Assembly (NCBI RefSeq): GCF_014041995.1
Contig: NZ_CP059492.1
Location: 1,550,001-1,614,000 of the forward strand
Direction: 5' to 3'
Source: Changpingibacter yushuensis
Lineage (GTDB): Bacteria > Actinomycetota > Actinomycetes > Actinomycetales > Actinomycetaceae
Length of the DNA: 64,000 nt
Shown: positions 29,150 to 38,032 of the stretch, in pieces
Position numbering within the stretch: position 1 is the first letter of the stretch
Layout of the letters: each line of letters opens with the position of its first letter
Program-made: the position numbers and the translations under genes
The notes under the pieces: model-generated
What the model was told of the DNA's origin: nothing
Database searches by the model: none
Seen by the model: only the letters and a program-made list of their open reading frames with translations

Positions 29150-30273
29150 TCATCCACTCCGGCTTGGGCAATTCTGATGGCTGTTTCGTAGACGGCAAAG
29201 ACCTGCGAAGCAACCGTGGCCCAATCATAACGATGGGCTTCCGTATGGGCACGAGCTACCGTCTGGGCGCGGCGCTCAGGATCTCTGAGGGCGTCCACCA
29301 CCGTCTTTGCCAAGGCAGCGTAATCCTCGTTGGGGAACTGATCTCCAAATTTCCCAGAACCAAGAACCGCTTTGAACGCTGGAATGTCGGAGGCCACAAC
29401 AAAGCTCCCCGCACTCATAGCCTCAATGAGAATAATCCCAAAGGATTCTCCACCTGTGTTGGGTGCAAGATACACGTCCACGGAACTGAGAAGAGCTGCC
29501 TTGTCATCGTCAGTGACAGCGCCGAGGAATGTGACCGCCTCGGCGTCGTCGCCAAACATCTCAGCGGCCTCCACAACATCGCCGCGTCCGGCCACAAACA
29601 GCCGAACTCCCGGCACGCGATCGCGGATTGCATGAAATGCCTGCGCCACGACGGGCAGGCCTTTGCGTGGCTCATCGAGGCGACCAAGAAACCCGAGCGT
29701 GGGATGCTCAGCAGTTCCTTCAAACCTCTTGTCCCGCGCCGCGTCCTCAAAAGCGGCTGTATTGACGCCATTGGGAACCACGAACGCGTCGCCACCCAGA
29801 TACTGTACGGCCGTGCGGCGGGCTTCCTGCGAAACAGCGATACGGGTCTGGATCTTCTCCAACATGGGACGCACAAACGGCGATGCCATCTCCAATGCTC
29901 GCGACTTATCCATTGCCGTGTGGAAAGTGGAGACTACTGGGCAGTCGGCGCTCATGAGGGCAAGCATCGAAAGCGAGGGGATGAAAGGTTCGTGCACATG
30001 TAGCACGTCGAAGTCACCTTCGCGAAGCCACGCCCGCACCTGCCGATTCACGCGTGGTCCGAAGGATAGGCGGGCCACCGATCCGTTGTAGGGAATGGCC
30101 ACCGCTGAGCCTGTGGGAGTGACAAAATCCGGCAGACCTTCGAAGGACTCCGCGGGAGCGATGACCCGAACATCGTGGCCGCGGCGAATGAGCTCACTCG
30201 CCAGGTCGCGAATATGAAACTGGACCCCGCCGGGAACATCCCACGAGTATGGACAGACGATACCGATCTTCAT
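29146..30273 (-). CDS. pimA: Phosphatidylinositol alpha-mannosyltransferase PimA
   Basis: This 375-residue GT4-type glycosyltransferase begins with MKIGIVCPYSWDVPGGVQFH, the PimA N-terminal signature including the GGVQ donor loop. The C-terminal domain has the EX7E-type stretch (GGESFGIILIEAMSAG). It adds the first mannose to phosphatidylinositol on the inner membrane face. Directly downstream of the acyltransferase and pgsA genes, the order known from mycobacteria. Confidence 0.93.
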   Translation of the reverse strand: MKIGIVCPYSWDVPGGVQFHIRDLASELIRRGHDVRVIAPAESFEGLPDFVTPTGSAVAIPYNGSVARLSFGPRVNRQVRAWLREGDFDVLHVHEPFIPSLSMLALMSADCPVVSTFHTAMDKSRALEMASPFVRPMLEKIQTRIAVSQEARRTAVQYLGGDAFVVPNGVNTAAFEDAARDKRFEGTAEHPTLGFLGRLDEPRKGLPVVAQAFHAIRDRVPGVRLFVAGRGDVVEAAEMFGDDAEAVTFLGAVTDDDKAALLSSVDVYLAPNTGGESFGIILIEAMSAGSFVVASDIPAFKAVLGSGKFGDQFPNEDYAALAKTVVDALRDPERRAQTVARAHTEAHRYDWATVASQVFAVYETAIRIAQAGVDE

Positions 30274-30285
30274 TCCTGTGCCACC

Positions 30286-31392
30286 TTAAGCTTCATCAAC
30301 CCGGTTGTCAGGCAGAGAATGCTCCCGCCGCGTGCCCTTGGGCTGAGCATCACCAGATTGAGCGCATCCTGACGAAAGATTTGCCTGGCGCTCCTGGGAG
30401 TCCGCAGAGTTCACGTCTTCACCGCGCGCGGCTGCTGCTGCCTTCGCACGCGACTTCGCAAGGCGCGCCGGGTCCAAGTCCTCCACGAACACCTTCTGCA
30501 GCATATGCCAGTCCTCAAGATGATCCAGAAGATACGGCGTGATCGTGTCCACCCACTCTTGGCACATGCGAGCGATGTCGGCCTCTCTTTCGGCTGGAGC
30601 AGAGTGAGGTGTGGTGGTGGCTCGCACGGCCGGGAGAATGTCGATCCGGGTTCCCCACTTGGTGCCCGCTGCTGCACGGCGGGATCCCGCCAGCTTCTCA
30701 TAGGAGATATACACCGGGTAAAGGCCACATCCCGTGCGCTGAGCCAGAAGAGCTGGGCCAGGCGCTACGAGCATGGGAATCCCGGCCAGCGTAACCTCAA
30801 TGCCTGAAGCGGAGAGGTCCCGATCTGCCAACATCGGGGTGAAGATGTGATTTTCGCGCATATCCGCTTCCAAGGAACGAAGTGCGCCTCCTCCCTTCAC
30901 CAAGGGATAAATCGTCATTCCCAAGCTCTCTCGGAAGGAAAGGAATCCTTGGAACAGCTCGGGAGGCTCGAGTTTCTCGGCAATCGTGTGGACGGTGGCG
31001 AGGTCGATGTTCGCCCAAGCTCCCGCCAGATCCCAATTGCCAGCGTGCATCAACGCGCCCGTGACAGAGCCGGATTGTAGCTCTTCGCGAACATGTTCTG
31101 TGGTGCAACCACTGACCCTAGCCAGAATCGATTCTTCGTCCCAACGGCTCAATCGGAATGACTCATAGTAGTAGCGCATGTATGACCGCATCGCCTTGGC
31201 AGATAGCGCGAGCGCCTCACGCCTCTTCATGCCCGGTCGCAGGCGAGCTTGGTTCTTCCGGAGTTGTTTGGTACCACCGATGGGAAGGAGACCAGCGAAA
31301 GTGCCGACGACGTCGAATACCGCACGTCCGGCGGATTCGGGCAAGTGATCTACTGCGCCTTGTGCCAGCGCGAACACTCGAACTGGATTCAC
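30286..31392 (-). CDS. Phosphatidylinositol mannoside acyltransferase
   Basis: This 368-residue LpxL/HtrB-type acyltransferase has the catalytic HxxxxD box in MHAGNWDLAG. In mycobacteria the homologue PatA acylates the mannose of PIM1. The last 50 residues are low complexity and charged, beyond the conserved domain. It lies between pgsA and pimA with gaps of a few bases, so PIM-like lipids are very likely made. Which acyl donor is used cannot be seen. Confidence 0.9.
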   Translation of the reverse strand: MNPVRVFALAQGAVDHLPESAGRAVFDVVGTFAGLLPIGGTKQLRKNQARLRPGMKRREALALSAKAMRSYMRYYYESFRLSRWDEESILARVSGCTTEHVREELQSGSVTGALMHAGNWDLAGAWANIDLATVHTIAEKLEPPELFQGFLSFRESLGMTIYPLVKGGGALRSLEADMRENHIFTPMLADRDLSASGIEVTLAGIPMLVAPGPALLAQRTGCGLYPVYISYEKLAGSRRAAAGTKWGTRIDILPAVRATTTPHSAPAEREADIARMCQEWVDTITPYLLDHLEDWHMLQKVFVEDLDPARLAKSRAKAAAAARGEDVNSADSQERQANLSSGCAQSGDAQPKGTRREHSLPDNRVDEA

Positions 31393-31394
31393 GC

Positions 31395-32030
31395 TCAGAG
31401 TTTCCCTTCATTCGCAAGCGTCTTGACTTGCTTCTTGACGTGGACCATCCGCTGGATCACTGTTGCGAAAGCCGTGATGCACAGGATCCACATGGTGAGA
31501 GCCATGATCCAGTCTCCAAGCTCCATTCCTGTCAGAAGTGTTCCAAGAAGTACCACGAAGAGGCGATCAGCTCGTTCGGCCAAGCCAACGGAGGCCGTCA
31601 TTCCAAGTCCTTCGGCACGGGCTCTGGCGTACGGCACCACGGATCCAAAGACCAACGCGCCGAGCCCGCCGATGAGAATCCATTCCACGTAGGAGGAATC
31701 TGCGTGAAGGTACGCCCATACGAGGAGTCCACAGAAGATGGCTGCGTCCGAGATGCGATCGAGTGTGGAGTCAAGGAAAGCACCCCACTTGGAAGCCGTG
31801 CCTGTGAGCCGGGCGATTTGCCCGTCCAAGTTGTCAAAGATGACCAAGGCAGCGATCACCAAAGCGCCCACCGTCAGGTGGTCCAGCGGAAGCAAGGTCA
31901 ACGAAGCGACCACTCCAGCGATAGTCCCGGTGATGGTGATTGTGTCAGCAGAAATGTGCAGCTTGACGCACGCACGGGCAATTGGTCCAAAGAGAACAGC
32001 CGCAAGAGGGCGGCCAGTTCGGCTCAGCAT
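31395..32030 (-). CDS. pgsA: Phosphatidylinositol phosphate synthase (CDP-alcohol phosphatidyltransferase)
   Basis: This 211-residue membrane enzyme has the full CDP-alcohol transferase motif: DNLDGQIAR (about residues 66-74), then Gly and two spaced Asp (GAFLDSTLD). About six membrane helices are predicted. In actinobacteria the copy beside the PIM genes uses inositol phosphate and CDP-diacylglycerol. First gene of the operon. Upstream on the minus strand TAGACT (32099-32104) could be the -10 box. The 120-bp gap to the hexosaminidase gene holds nothing else. Confidence 0.9.
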   Translation of the reverse strand: MLSRTGRPLAAVLFGPIARACVKLHISADTITITGTIAGVVASLTLLPLDHLTVGALVIAALVIFDNLDGQIARLTGTASKWGAFLDSTLDRISDAAIFCGLLVWAYLHADSSYVEWILIGGLGALVFGSVVPYARARAEGLGMTASVGLAERADRLFVVLLGTLLTGMELGDWIMALTMWILCITAFATVIQRMVHVKKQVKTLANEGKL

Positions 32031-32150
32031 GATCTGTACTCACTTCCGATTCTGCCACCCGGCTGGGATTGTGCATACGGATGGCGATTCCATCGCATAG
32101 TCTAGCGGGGTGGCACCTGCTGCCGAACCTACACGCGTGCTGAACGGCAG

Positions 32151-33536
32151 TCACTGCATGCCGGGGGAACAGTGATAGCGGATCCCCTCCTTCTGCCACA
32201 ACTGTGCCAAGTGGCTCACTCGCGGTAAGAATGACGCCCACTCGCCCACCCCAGATCCGGCCCACGCCACTTCTGCCAGTGCCGCGAGCCGCGGCAACAG
32301 CATGTATGTGAGGTCGTCGAAGGTTCGGATGGTCTCGGTGAAAAGGCAGGCCTCAACGCCGGCAACTTCAATGCCGGCGGGAGCTATTGTTCGCGGGTCC
32401 CATTCCAAGGACTGTCTGAGCTCACCCGTTCCCATCCACGTAGTGCCCAAGGCCTCTTCTTCGGAGTACTTCATATCCACATATGCGCGCGACGCTGGCG
32501 ATGCGATGAGCTTCACTCCACGTCTGCCTGCCGCCGCCAGTTCTTCCGTTTCTTGGCGTTCGTCCCACAGTTGGACGAAGTCGCCCATCTTGAGATGGGA
32601 AGCTCCTTCTTGCCATGCGACAACTGACCTGCCTTCGCTATGCACATGGGATGCCATCTGTGAGACGAGTGCATCGAACTCATCGCGAGTGGTTGCGAGG
32701 CATTCGTCTGCGCCAATGTGGACGGGCCCGACGTCGACCCCCATCAACGTACGTGATATAGCGGAAAGAAACTCGTGGGTCAGTTCCGCTTGTGTGGACA
32801 GTGTGGAGAAGCCAACTTCAACGCCTGTGTAGGGATCTGGTGAAGTACCTGTTGGACTCAGGCCGGGAAGTGCATGCAGTGCGGCGTTGACGTGCCCGGG
32901 TACGTCAATCTCCGGCACGACTGTCAGACCGTTGCGTGCGGCGTAATCCACGATGGTACGAATATCTGATGTTGTGAAGAATCCGCCGCCGTCCATTCCA
33001 ACAGATGTCTGCGAGGATCGCTCGACCAACTCGGGAAACTCTGGAACCTCGATACGCCAGCCTTGATCGTCACTTAGATGCAGATGAAGCACGTTGAGGC
33101 GCAGCGAAGCCGCGATGTCGATAATCGCGCAGATGTCATCCACACCAAAGAAGTGACGTGCCACATCAATGGACAATCCTCGCCATGGGAACTCTGGGCG
33201 ATCGAGGATCGTTAGCCGGGTCCCTAGGGCCGGAGCTTGCAGCTGCATGGCGGCCGCTGTGCCGTGCCGCAGTCCAGTTGGAGTAACGGCATCAACCTGG
33301 ATTCCATCCTTATCCCAGATCACGCGATATGCCTCGCGCTCTTGCCACAGAGTGAGTGGTTCCGCAAATCCCAGATCCCGAGCGGTGGCTCGGAGCGACG
33401 TGGCGATTCTTGCCGCTCCTTCCTCCGATGGAACAGGCGCTGAACGTGACGGCTCTTCGAACTCCACTCTCACATCGAATGGACGCGGAACTAATCCGTT
33501 GTTGGCAAACGACTCCATACCCTTGACCTCCACCAT
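32151..33536 (-). CDS. Beta-N-acetylhexosaminidase, GH20 family, no signal peptide
   Basis: This 461-residue protein has the GH20 domain, with FPWRGLSIDVARHF opening the barrel, DIPV-type strand VVPEIDVPGHVNAAL, and catalytic Asp-Glu in VHIGADECLAT. There is an N-terminal GH20b-like domain. No export signal is visible, so it probably acts on imported oligosaccharides in the cytoplasm. I chose the ATG at 33536 (MVEVKGM), preceded by AAAGAGG; the frame opens 11 codons earlier. It is divergent from the ROK regulator. Confidence 0.9.
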   Translation of the reverse strand: MVEVKGMESFANNGLVPRPFDVRVEFEEPSRSAPVPSEEGAARIATSLRATARDLGFAEPLTLWQEREAYRVIWDKDGIQVDAVTPTGLRHGTAAAMQLQAPALGTRLTILDRPEFPWRGLSIDVARHFFGVDDICAIIDIAASLRLNVLHLHLSDDQGWRIEVPEFPELVERSSQTSVGMDGGGFFTTSDIRTIVDYAARNGLTVVPEIDVPGHVNAALHALPGLSPTGTSPDPYTGVEVGFSTLSTQAELTHEFLSAISRTLMGVDVGPVHIGADECLATTRDEFDALVSQMASHVHSEGRSVVAWQEGASHLKMGDFVQLWDERQETEELAAAGRRGVKLIASPASRAYVDMKYSEEEALGTTWMGTGELRQSLEWDPRTIAPAGIEVAGVEACLFTETIRTFDDLTYMLLPRLAALAEVAWAGSGVGEWASFLPRVSHLAQLWQKEGIRYHCSPGMQ

Positions 33537-33597
33537 AGTGACCTCTTTCATACATGGTATTCGACACATTAATTGTAAGTGTGCTTTACTAACATTT
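33537..33597. promoter_or_regulatory. Divergent promoter region, GH20 and ROK regulator genes
   Basis: Only 61 bp separate the two starts, so both promoters and any operator must lie here or in the coding ends. An imperfect inverted repeat, TTGTAAG-(TGTG)-CTTTACTAA, covers the half nearer the ROK gene and is AT-rich relative to its surroundings. It is a candidate operator for the ROK protein (inference). Confidence 0.4.
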
Positions 33598-34746
33598 ATG
33601 AGGCCTCGAACTCTTCGTCAAACGACGCTCTCGCATCCAGCAGATGCTCGTACTCAAAACCGGTCTGTCGTGCTGCAGCACCTCTTTCAGTCCGGTCCAG
33701 AGTCACGGGCGGAACTAGCTCGGTCAACAGGCCTCACTCGTGTCACCATTTCCGCTCTCATAGAGGATCTCCTAGCAGAAGGTTTGGTCTCCGAACTCGG
33801 TAGAGAGAACCGGCCAGGCAAGGTTGGAAAGCGGGCCACGCTCGTCGGGCTGTCTGAAGACAACTGGCAGATTGCGGCCGCGACTTTGACCAATGACGGC
33901 ATCATGTCAGGTGCGATCATGTCGCTAACTGGAACTCTCCTCCACCGCGTGGACGAACCACGCGTCCTGCCCGGCGGACCACAGGCCGTGCCCGTCGTTA
34001 CCGATTTCTGCCGCAAGCTAGTAGCACTCGCAGACACACACGTCCTGGGCCTAGGAATCTCATCCCCTGGAATCATTTCGCCAGATGGCGTCATCGAACA
34101 AGCTCCCAATCTCGGGTGGTTTGACCTGCCCTTGGCCTCACTCCTTCAAGAGGAACTTGACATTCCAGTGCGCGTGGCAAATGACGCCAATGCCGCAGCG
34201 CTCGCAGAGTTCACATTCCATAGGCCCCGCACAGACACCCTGCTTCGCATCACGATCGGCGTGGGCGTTGGCGCCGGAGTTGTTGATGCCGGGGCTCTCA
34301 TACACGGAACCGACAACGCAGCTGGAGAGATCGGCCATGTCACCGTCATCGATGAGGATTCGCATGGCCCGCTCGGCCCACCACGTCCCTGTGCGTGCGG
34401 CCGATCCGGTTGTCTTGAGACGGTTCTTTCTCAATCCGCACTACGTTGCGTCGCCGCTGGCGAATGGGGCGACGACGTCGTCGGGATCATGAACGCCATT
34501 GGGGTTCAGTTAGGAACAGTACTGGCACCCGTCACGGCCACTCTCAACGTTGCCGACATCATCATCGCGGGTCCAGAAGGAATCGACCTTTCCCCATTGC
34601 TTCAAGCAACCGACCAGACGATCCGTAAGCGCACGCTTCCACGATCACACCGAAATCTCCGGGTTCACCTCTCAAGCATTGGTGTCGACGGCGCACTTCG
34701 AGGCGCTGCCGTGCTCGTGCTTTCGGGTCAGCTCGGTATCTCATAA
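33598..34746 (+). CDS. ROK-family transcriptional regulator
   Basis: This 382-residue protein has an N-terminal winged helix (residues about 20-75, SRAELARSTGLTRVTISALIEDLL) followed by a sugar-kinase-like ROK domain. The domain has NDANAAALAE and the zinc site CACGRSGCLE, but no DxGGT phosphate loop, so it should sense sugar rather than phosphorylate it. The ATG at 33598 gives the normal family start; a longer frame from 33169 runs through GH20. It probably controls the GH20 gene and the transport genes that follow. Confidence 0.9.
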   Translation: MRPRTLRQTTLSHPADARTQNRSVVLQHLFQSGPESRAELARSTGLTRVTISALIEDLLAEGLVSELGRENRPGKVGKRATLVGLSEDNWQIAAATLTNDGIMSGAIMSLTGTLLHRVDEPRVLPGGPQAVPVVTDFCRKLVALADTHVLGLGISSPGIISPDGVIEQAPNLGWFDLPLASLLQEELDIPVRVANDANAAALAEFTFHRPRTDTLLRITIGVGVGAGVVDAGALIHGTDNAAGEIGHVTVIDEDSHGPLGPPRPCACGRSGCLETVLSQSALRCVAAGEWGDDVVGIMNAIGVQLGTVLAPVTATLNVADIIIAGPEGIDLSPLLQATDQTIRKRTLPRSHRNLRVHLSSIGVDGALRGAAVLVLSGQLGIS

Positions 34747-34785
34747 CCACCACGAAGGCCACCACACAGAAGAAAGGACCACACG

Positions 34786-36117
34786 ATGGTCAAGCGAACG
34801 AAGGCGATCGCAGCACTTGCGGCGCTGACAATGTTGGGAGTTACTGCATGCTCCTCCGGCGGCGATGCCGCTGACCCGTCAGACACAGCCACCACTGCCG
34901 CCACTCAGGACAACTCCGACAAGACAATCACCCTCTGGCTCGCAGGATCTGACACACCTGATGAACTGCGTGACTACCTTGTCACCACATTCCACGAGAA
35001 CACCGGTGCAACGCTCAAGATCGAAGAGCAAGCCTGGAGCGATCTGGTCACAAAACTCACAACCGCCCTGCCCGATGAAGCCAACACGCCAGACGTAGTG
35101 GAAATCGGTAACACGCAGGCTCCAACATTTACGACCGTCGGAGCCTTCCGAGATCTCAGTCCGATCTACGAGGAGCTGGGAGGGTCGGACTTGCTGCAAT
35201 CATTCGTTGACGTCGGAACAGTTGACGGGAAGCAGTACGCGCTCCCCTACTACTTCGGTTCGCGCTACATGTTCTACCGCGCAGACATCTGGAAAGCAGC
35301 TGGTGTGGAAGTTCCCACCACGCTGGCTGAGTTCACCGATGCCGTCACATCGCTGACAACCGACCAGCAATCCGGATTCGCCATGGGCGGCCAAGACTGG
35401 CGCAACGGCATCTCGTGGGTCTTCGCAAACGGAGGCGAATTGGCAACGGTGGATGGCACCACCTGGACCTCCACACTGTCCGATCCCAACACCATAAAAG
35501 GTTTGGAGATGTGGCAAGACGTCGTTATGAACGCCTCCAACTTGCCAACTACGGAACGCGACGTCGCTTACTGGGACTTCCTCAATGATGGTACGGACGG
35601 CGCCGCACCTGAAGCAGCCACCATCATGGCTCCGGGCTGGGCTCGTTGGTCGATCGGTGATCTGACCAAGAATGACGCCGGCGAAGAGGTTCGCGATGGC
35701 ATGGTCGACGACTCCAAGTTCGATATCTTTGCCTTGCCGGGCGTCGACGGCGGCGTAGCACCCGTCTTCGCAGGTGGATCCAACATTGCCATCTCGGCAA
35801 AGTCTGCAAATCCCGAACTCGCTGAGGATCTGCTTCGCATCATCTTCTCCGAGGAGTACCAGACCATGCTTGGCGAAAACGGCCTAGGACCCGCCAACAC
35901 CAAGTACACCTCAGCACTTGGTGATGACAAGTTCGCCAAGACGATGATCGAGACCGCCGAAAACTCCAAGTTGACCCCAGCGGCACCCGGATGGGCAGCA
36001 ATTGAGGGCGCATTCGTCTACGAAGAGCTCTTCCAGAAGATCGCCGACGGTGGCGATGTCACTGAACTCGCATCTGAGTATGACGCCAAGTTGACGCCAA
36101 TGCTCAACGGAAACTAA
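34786..36117 (+). CDS. ABC sugar transporter substrate-binding lipoprotein
   Basis: This 443-residue extracellular lipoprotein has an N-terminal signal with lipobox VTAC and lipidated Cys at residue 22, then a Thr/Asp-rich linker and a type 1 solute-binding fold (family of MalE/NgcE type). With the two permeases it forms a carbohydrate importer without its own ATPase; a shared MsiK-type ATPase elsewhere is expected. GH20 and ROK neighbours suggest GlcNAc-containing oligosaccharides (inference). Confidence 0.9.
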   Translation: MVKRTKAIAALAALTMLGVTACSSGGDAADPSDTATTAATQDNSDKTITLWLAGSDTPDELRDYLVTTFHENTGATLKIEEQAWSDLVTKLTTALPDEANTPDVVEIGNTQAPTFTTVGAFRDLSPIYEELGGSDLLQSFVDVGTVDGKQYALPYYFGSRYMFYRADIWKAAGVEVPTTLAEFTDAVTSLTTDQQSGFAMGGQDWRNGISWVFANGGELATVDGTTWTSTLSDPNTIKGLEMWQDVVMNASNLPTTERDVAYWDFLNDGTDGAAPEAATIMAPGWARWSIGDLTKNDAGEEVRDGMVDDSKFDIFALPGVDGGVAPVFAGGSNIAISAKSANPELAEDLLRIIFSEEYQTMLGENGLGPANTKYTSALGDDKFAKTMIETAENSKLTPAAPGWAAIEGAFVYEELFQKIADGGDVTELASEYDAKLTPMLNGN

Positions 36118-36123
36118 CACACC

Positions 36124-36153
36124 GTGGCGGGGCCCAGTTGAGGGCCCCGCCAC
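36124..36153 (+). terminator. Hairpin between binding-protein and permease genes
   Basis: GTGGCGGGGCCC pairs perfectly with GGGCCCCGCCAC around AGTTGA, seven bases past the binding-protein stop. There is no T-tract. It probably protects or attenuates the message so that binding protein is made in excess over permeases, as in other sugar ABC operons. Confidence 0.7.
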
Positions 36154-36173
36154 CCCAACCCACCGGAGTCAGA

Positions 36174-37109
36174 ATGTCCATCGCTCCACCAACGCACGCA
36201 GACGTCACTGCCACGCCACGGCGCCGAAAGCCGAACCGAGCACCTTTCTTCCTTCTCATCGCACCCATTCTCGTGTTGCTTGCCGGATTGGGATACCCAC
36301 TCTTTTGGCAGATCGTCACCTCATTCCAAGAGTTTGGACTTGCTCAACAGTTCGGCCAGCCACCTACATTTGCGGGTCTGGACAACTACGCGCGCATCTT
36401 CAGTGATGATCGCCTGTGGTCAGTAGTTGCCCGCTCGCTTATCTTCTGTGTGGTAAATGCTCTTATCACAGTCCTCATCGGACTGTTGTTTGCCCTCCTC
36501 ATGCGTGCCGTACACAATGGCATTCGCGTCATTGTGCAGATAGCTCTGCTGTTGGCGTGGGCGATGCCGATGGTGGCAGCCGTTACGATCTTCCGTTGGT
36601 TGTTCGACTACCGCACCGGCGTCGTGAACTGGCTGTTAACCAGCATCGGATTAGACCAGTTTGACCACTTTGCGTGGCTCTCCCAGCCAGCAACTTTCTA
36701 TGTGGTGGGCAGCGTCATCATCATCTGGATGTCAGTTCCGTTTGTTGCGCTCTCTCTGTTTGCCGCACTCACCCAGGTTCCAGAAGAAGTCATTGAGTCT
36801 GCGCAGATGGACGGCGCATCGCCCTTCCAGTTGCTCCACTACATCTATATCCCGATGGTCCGGCCAGTCCTATCCATCGTTCTGTTGCTCCAACTCATCT
36901 GGGATCTGCGCGTGTTCGCACAAATCCGTTTGCTTCAAGATGCTGGCGCCCCCGTAAGTGAAACGAACCTCCTGGGCAACTTCATTTACGAACTCGGCAT
37001 GGCCAGCCACGATTTCGGTGCCGCATCAGCTGTTTCCCTCTTTGTCTTGGCCCTGACCATCGTGATCAGTTGGCCATACGTCCGTTCACTACTCAAGGAG
37101 GACGCGTGA
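36174..37109 (+). CDS. ABC sugar transporter permease 1
   Basis: This 311-residue MalF-type membrane protein has six main helices. The EAA loop is EEVIESAQMDGASPFQLLHY. I chose the ATG at 36174 (MSIAPPTHAD), preceded by CGGAG; the frame is open 12 codons further. Its TGA overlaps the GTG of the next permease, and AAGGAGG lies before that start. Confidence 0.9.
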   Translation: MSIAPPTHADVTATPRRRKPNRAPFFLLIAPILVLLAGLGYPLFWQIVTSFQEFGLAQQFGQPPTFAGLDNYARIFSDDRLWSVVARSLIFCVVNALITVLIGLLFALLMRAVHNGIRVIVQIALLLAWAMPMVAAVTIFRWLFDYRTGVVNWLLTSIGLDQFDHFAWLSQPATFYVVGSVIIIWMSVPFVALSLFAALTQVPEEVIESAQMDGASPFQLLHYIYIPMVRPVLSIVLLLQLIWDLRVFAQIRLLQDAGAPVSETNLLGNFIYELGMASHDFGAASAVSLFVLALTIVISWPYVRSLLKEDA

Positions 37110-38032
37110 CGACCGCCCCTGCCTCCACCGCCACCGTAGCCGCGCCGGCCAGCATCTCCTCTAGGCCCTCGCGCCGACTGCGGATCCGGCCCCGAAAGCT
37201 GTTCAACGACCTGCTCGGCATCGTCGTCGCCCTTGTATGGATCTTCCCCGTGTACTGGATGTTCCTCTCCGCGTTAACACCAAACGCCCGGCTACGCCAG
37301 ATGCCCCCTTCGTTCTTGCCAACCCACGCCACGCTCGTGAACTTCACAAGGGCCATGACTGATCCCGGGTTCCTTCCCGCACTGAGAATGAGCCTGACTA
37401 TCACACTGGTCACCGTGTGTATTGTGTTGGTGGTCGCGTTCCTCGGGGCACTAGCAATCAGTCGTTTCAGATTCCGGGGCCGAAAAGCGTTCATCGTCTC
37501 CATCTTGGTAATCCAGATGCTTCCCGCCGAGGGCCTCTTCATCGCCCAGTACAAGATGCTCTCAACAGTGGGCGGATACGTTCCCGCATTCGGATTGAAC
37601 TCGGTTTTGGGCGTCACGGTTCTCTATTCCGCTGCAATCATTCCGTTCACGATTTGGATGCTTCGGGGATTCGTGGCCGGTGTACCTGTGGAACTCGAAG
37701 AAGCCGCCATGGTGGACGGCCTTTCCCGTACGCAGGCCTTCCTTCGTATAACGTTCCCGCTGCTCGCTCCCGGCTTGGTCTCCTCAGGTGTTTATGCTTT
37801 CTTGCAGGCGTGGAATGAGTTTACGATCGCGCTCGTCACGCTGCCTGACCAAGCCTCGCAAACTCTTCCGCTCTGGCTGCGTGGATTCCTCAACGCCTCT
37901 GTGAATCGTGGCGTGGATTGGGCGCAAGTTATGGCAGCATCAACGATCATCGCGATTCCCGTGATCATCTTCTTCATGTTGGTTCAAGGGCGAATGACGT
38001 CGGGGCTGGTCTCGGGAGCGGTGAAAGGATGA
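37106..38032 (+). CDS. ABC sugar transporter permease 2
   Basis: This 308-residue MalG-type membrane protein has six helices and the EAA loop VELEEAAMVDGLSRTQAFLR. The GTG at 37106 follows AAGGAGGAC and overlaps the upstream stop as GTGA. Its own stop overlaps the kinase start as ATGA. Together with permease 1 it forms the membrane channel of the importer. Confidence 0.9.
   Translation: MTTAPASTATVAAPASISSRPSRRLRIRPRKLFNDLLGIVVALVWIFPVYWMFLSALTPNARLRQMPPSFLPTHATLVNFTRAMTDPGFLPALRMSLTITLVTVCIVLVVAFLGALAISRFRFRGRKAFIVSILVIQMLPAEGLFIAQYKMLSTVGGYVPAFGLNSVLGVTVLYSAAIIPFTIWMLRGFVAGVPVELEEAAMVDGLSRTQAFLRITFPLLAPGLVSSGVYAFLQAWNEFTIALVTLPDQASQTLPLWLRGFLNASVNRGVDWAQVMAASTIIAIPVIIFFMLVQGRMTSGLVSGAVKG

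Noticed and set aside
33169-33597. Longer ROK regulator starting at 33169
   Set aside because: The added 143 codons run antisense through the GH20 gene and do not resemble ROK proteins; ATG 33598 gives the standard length.
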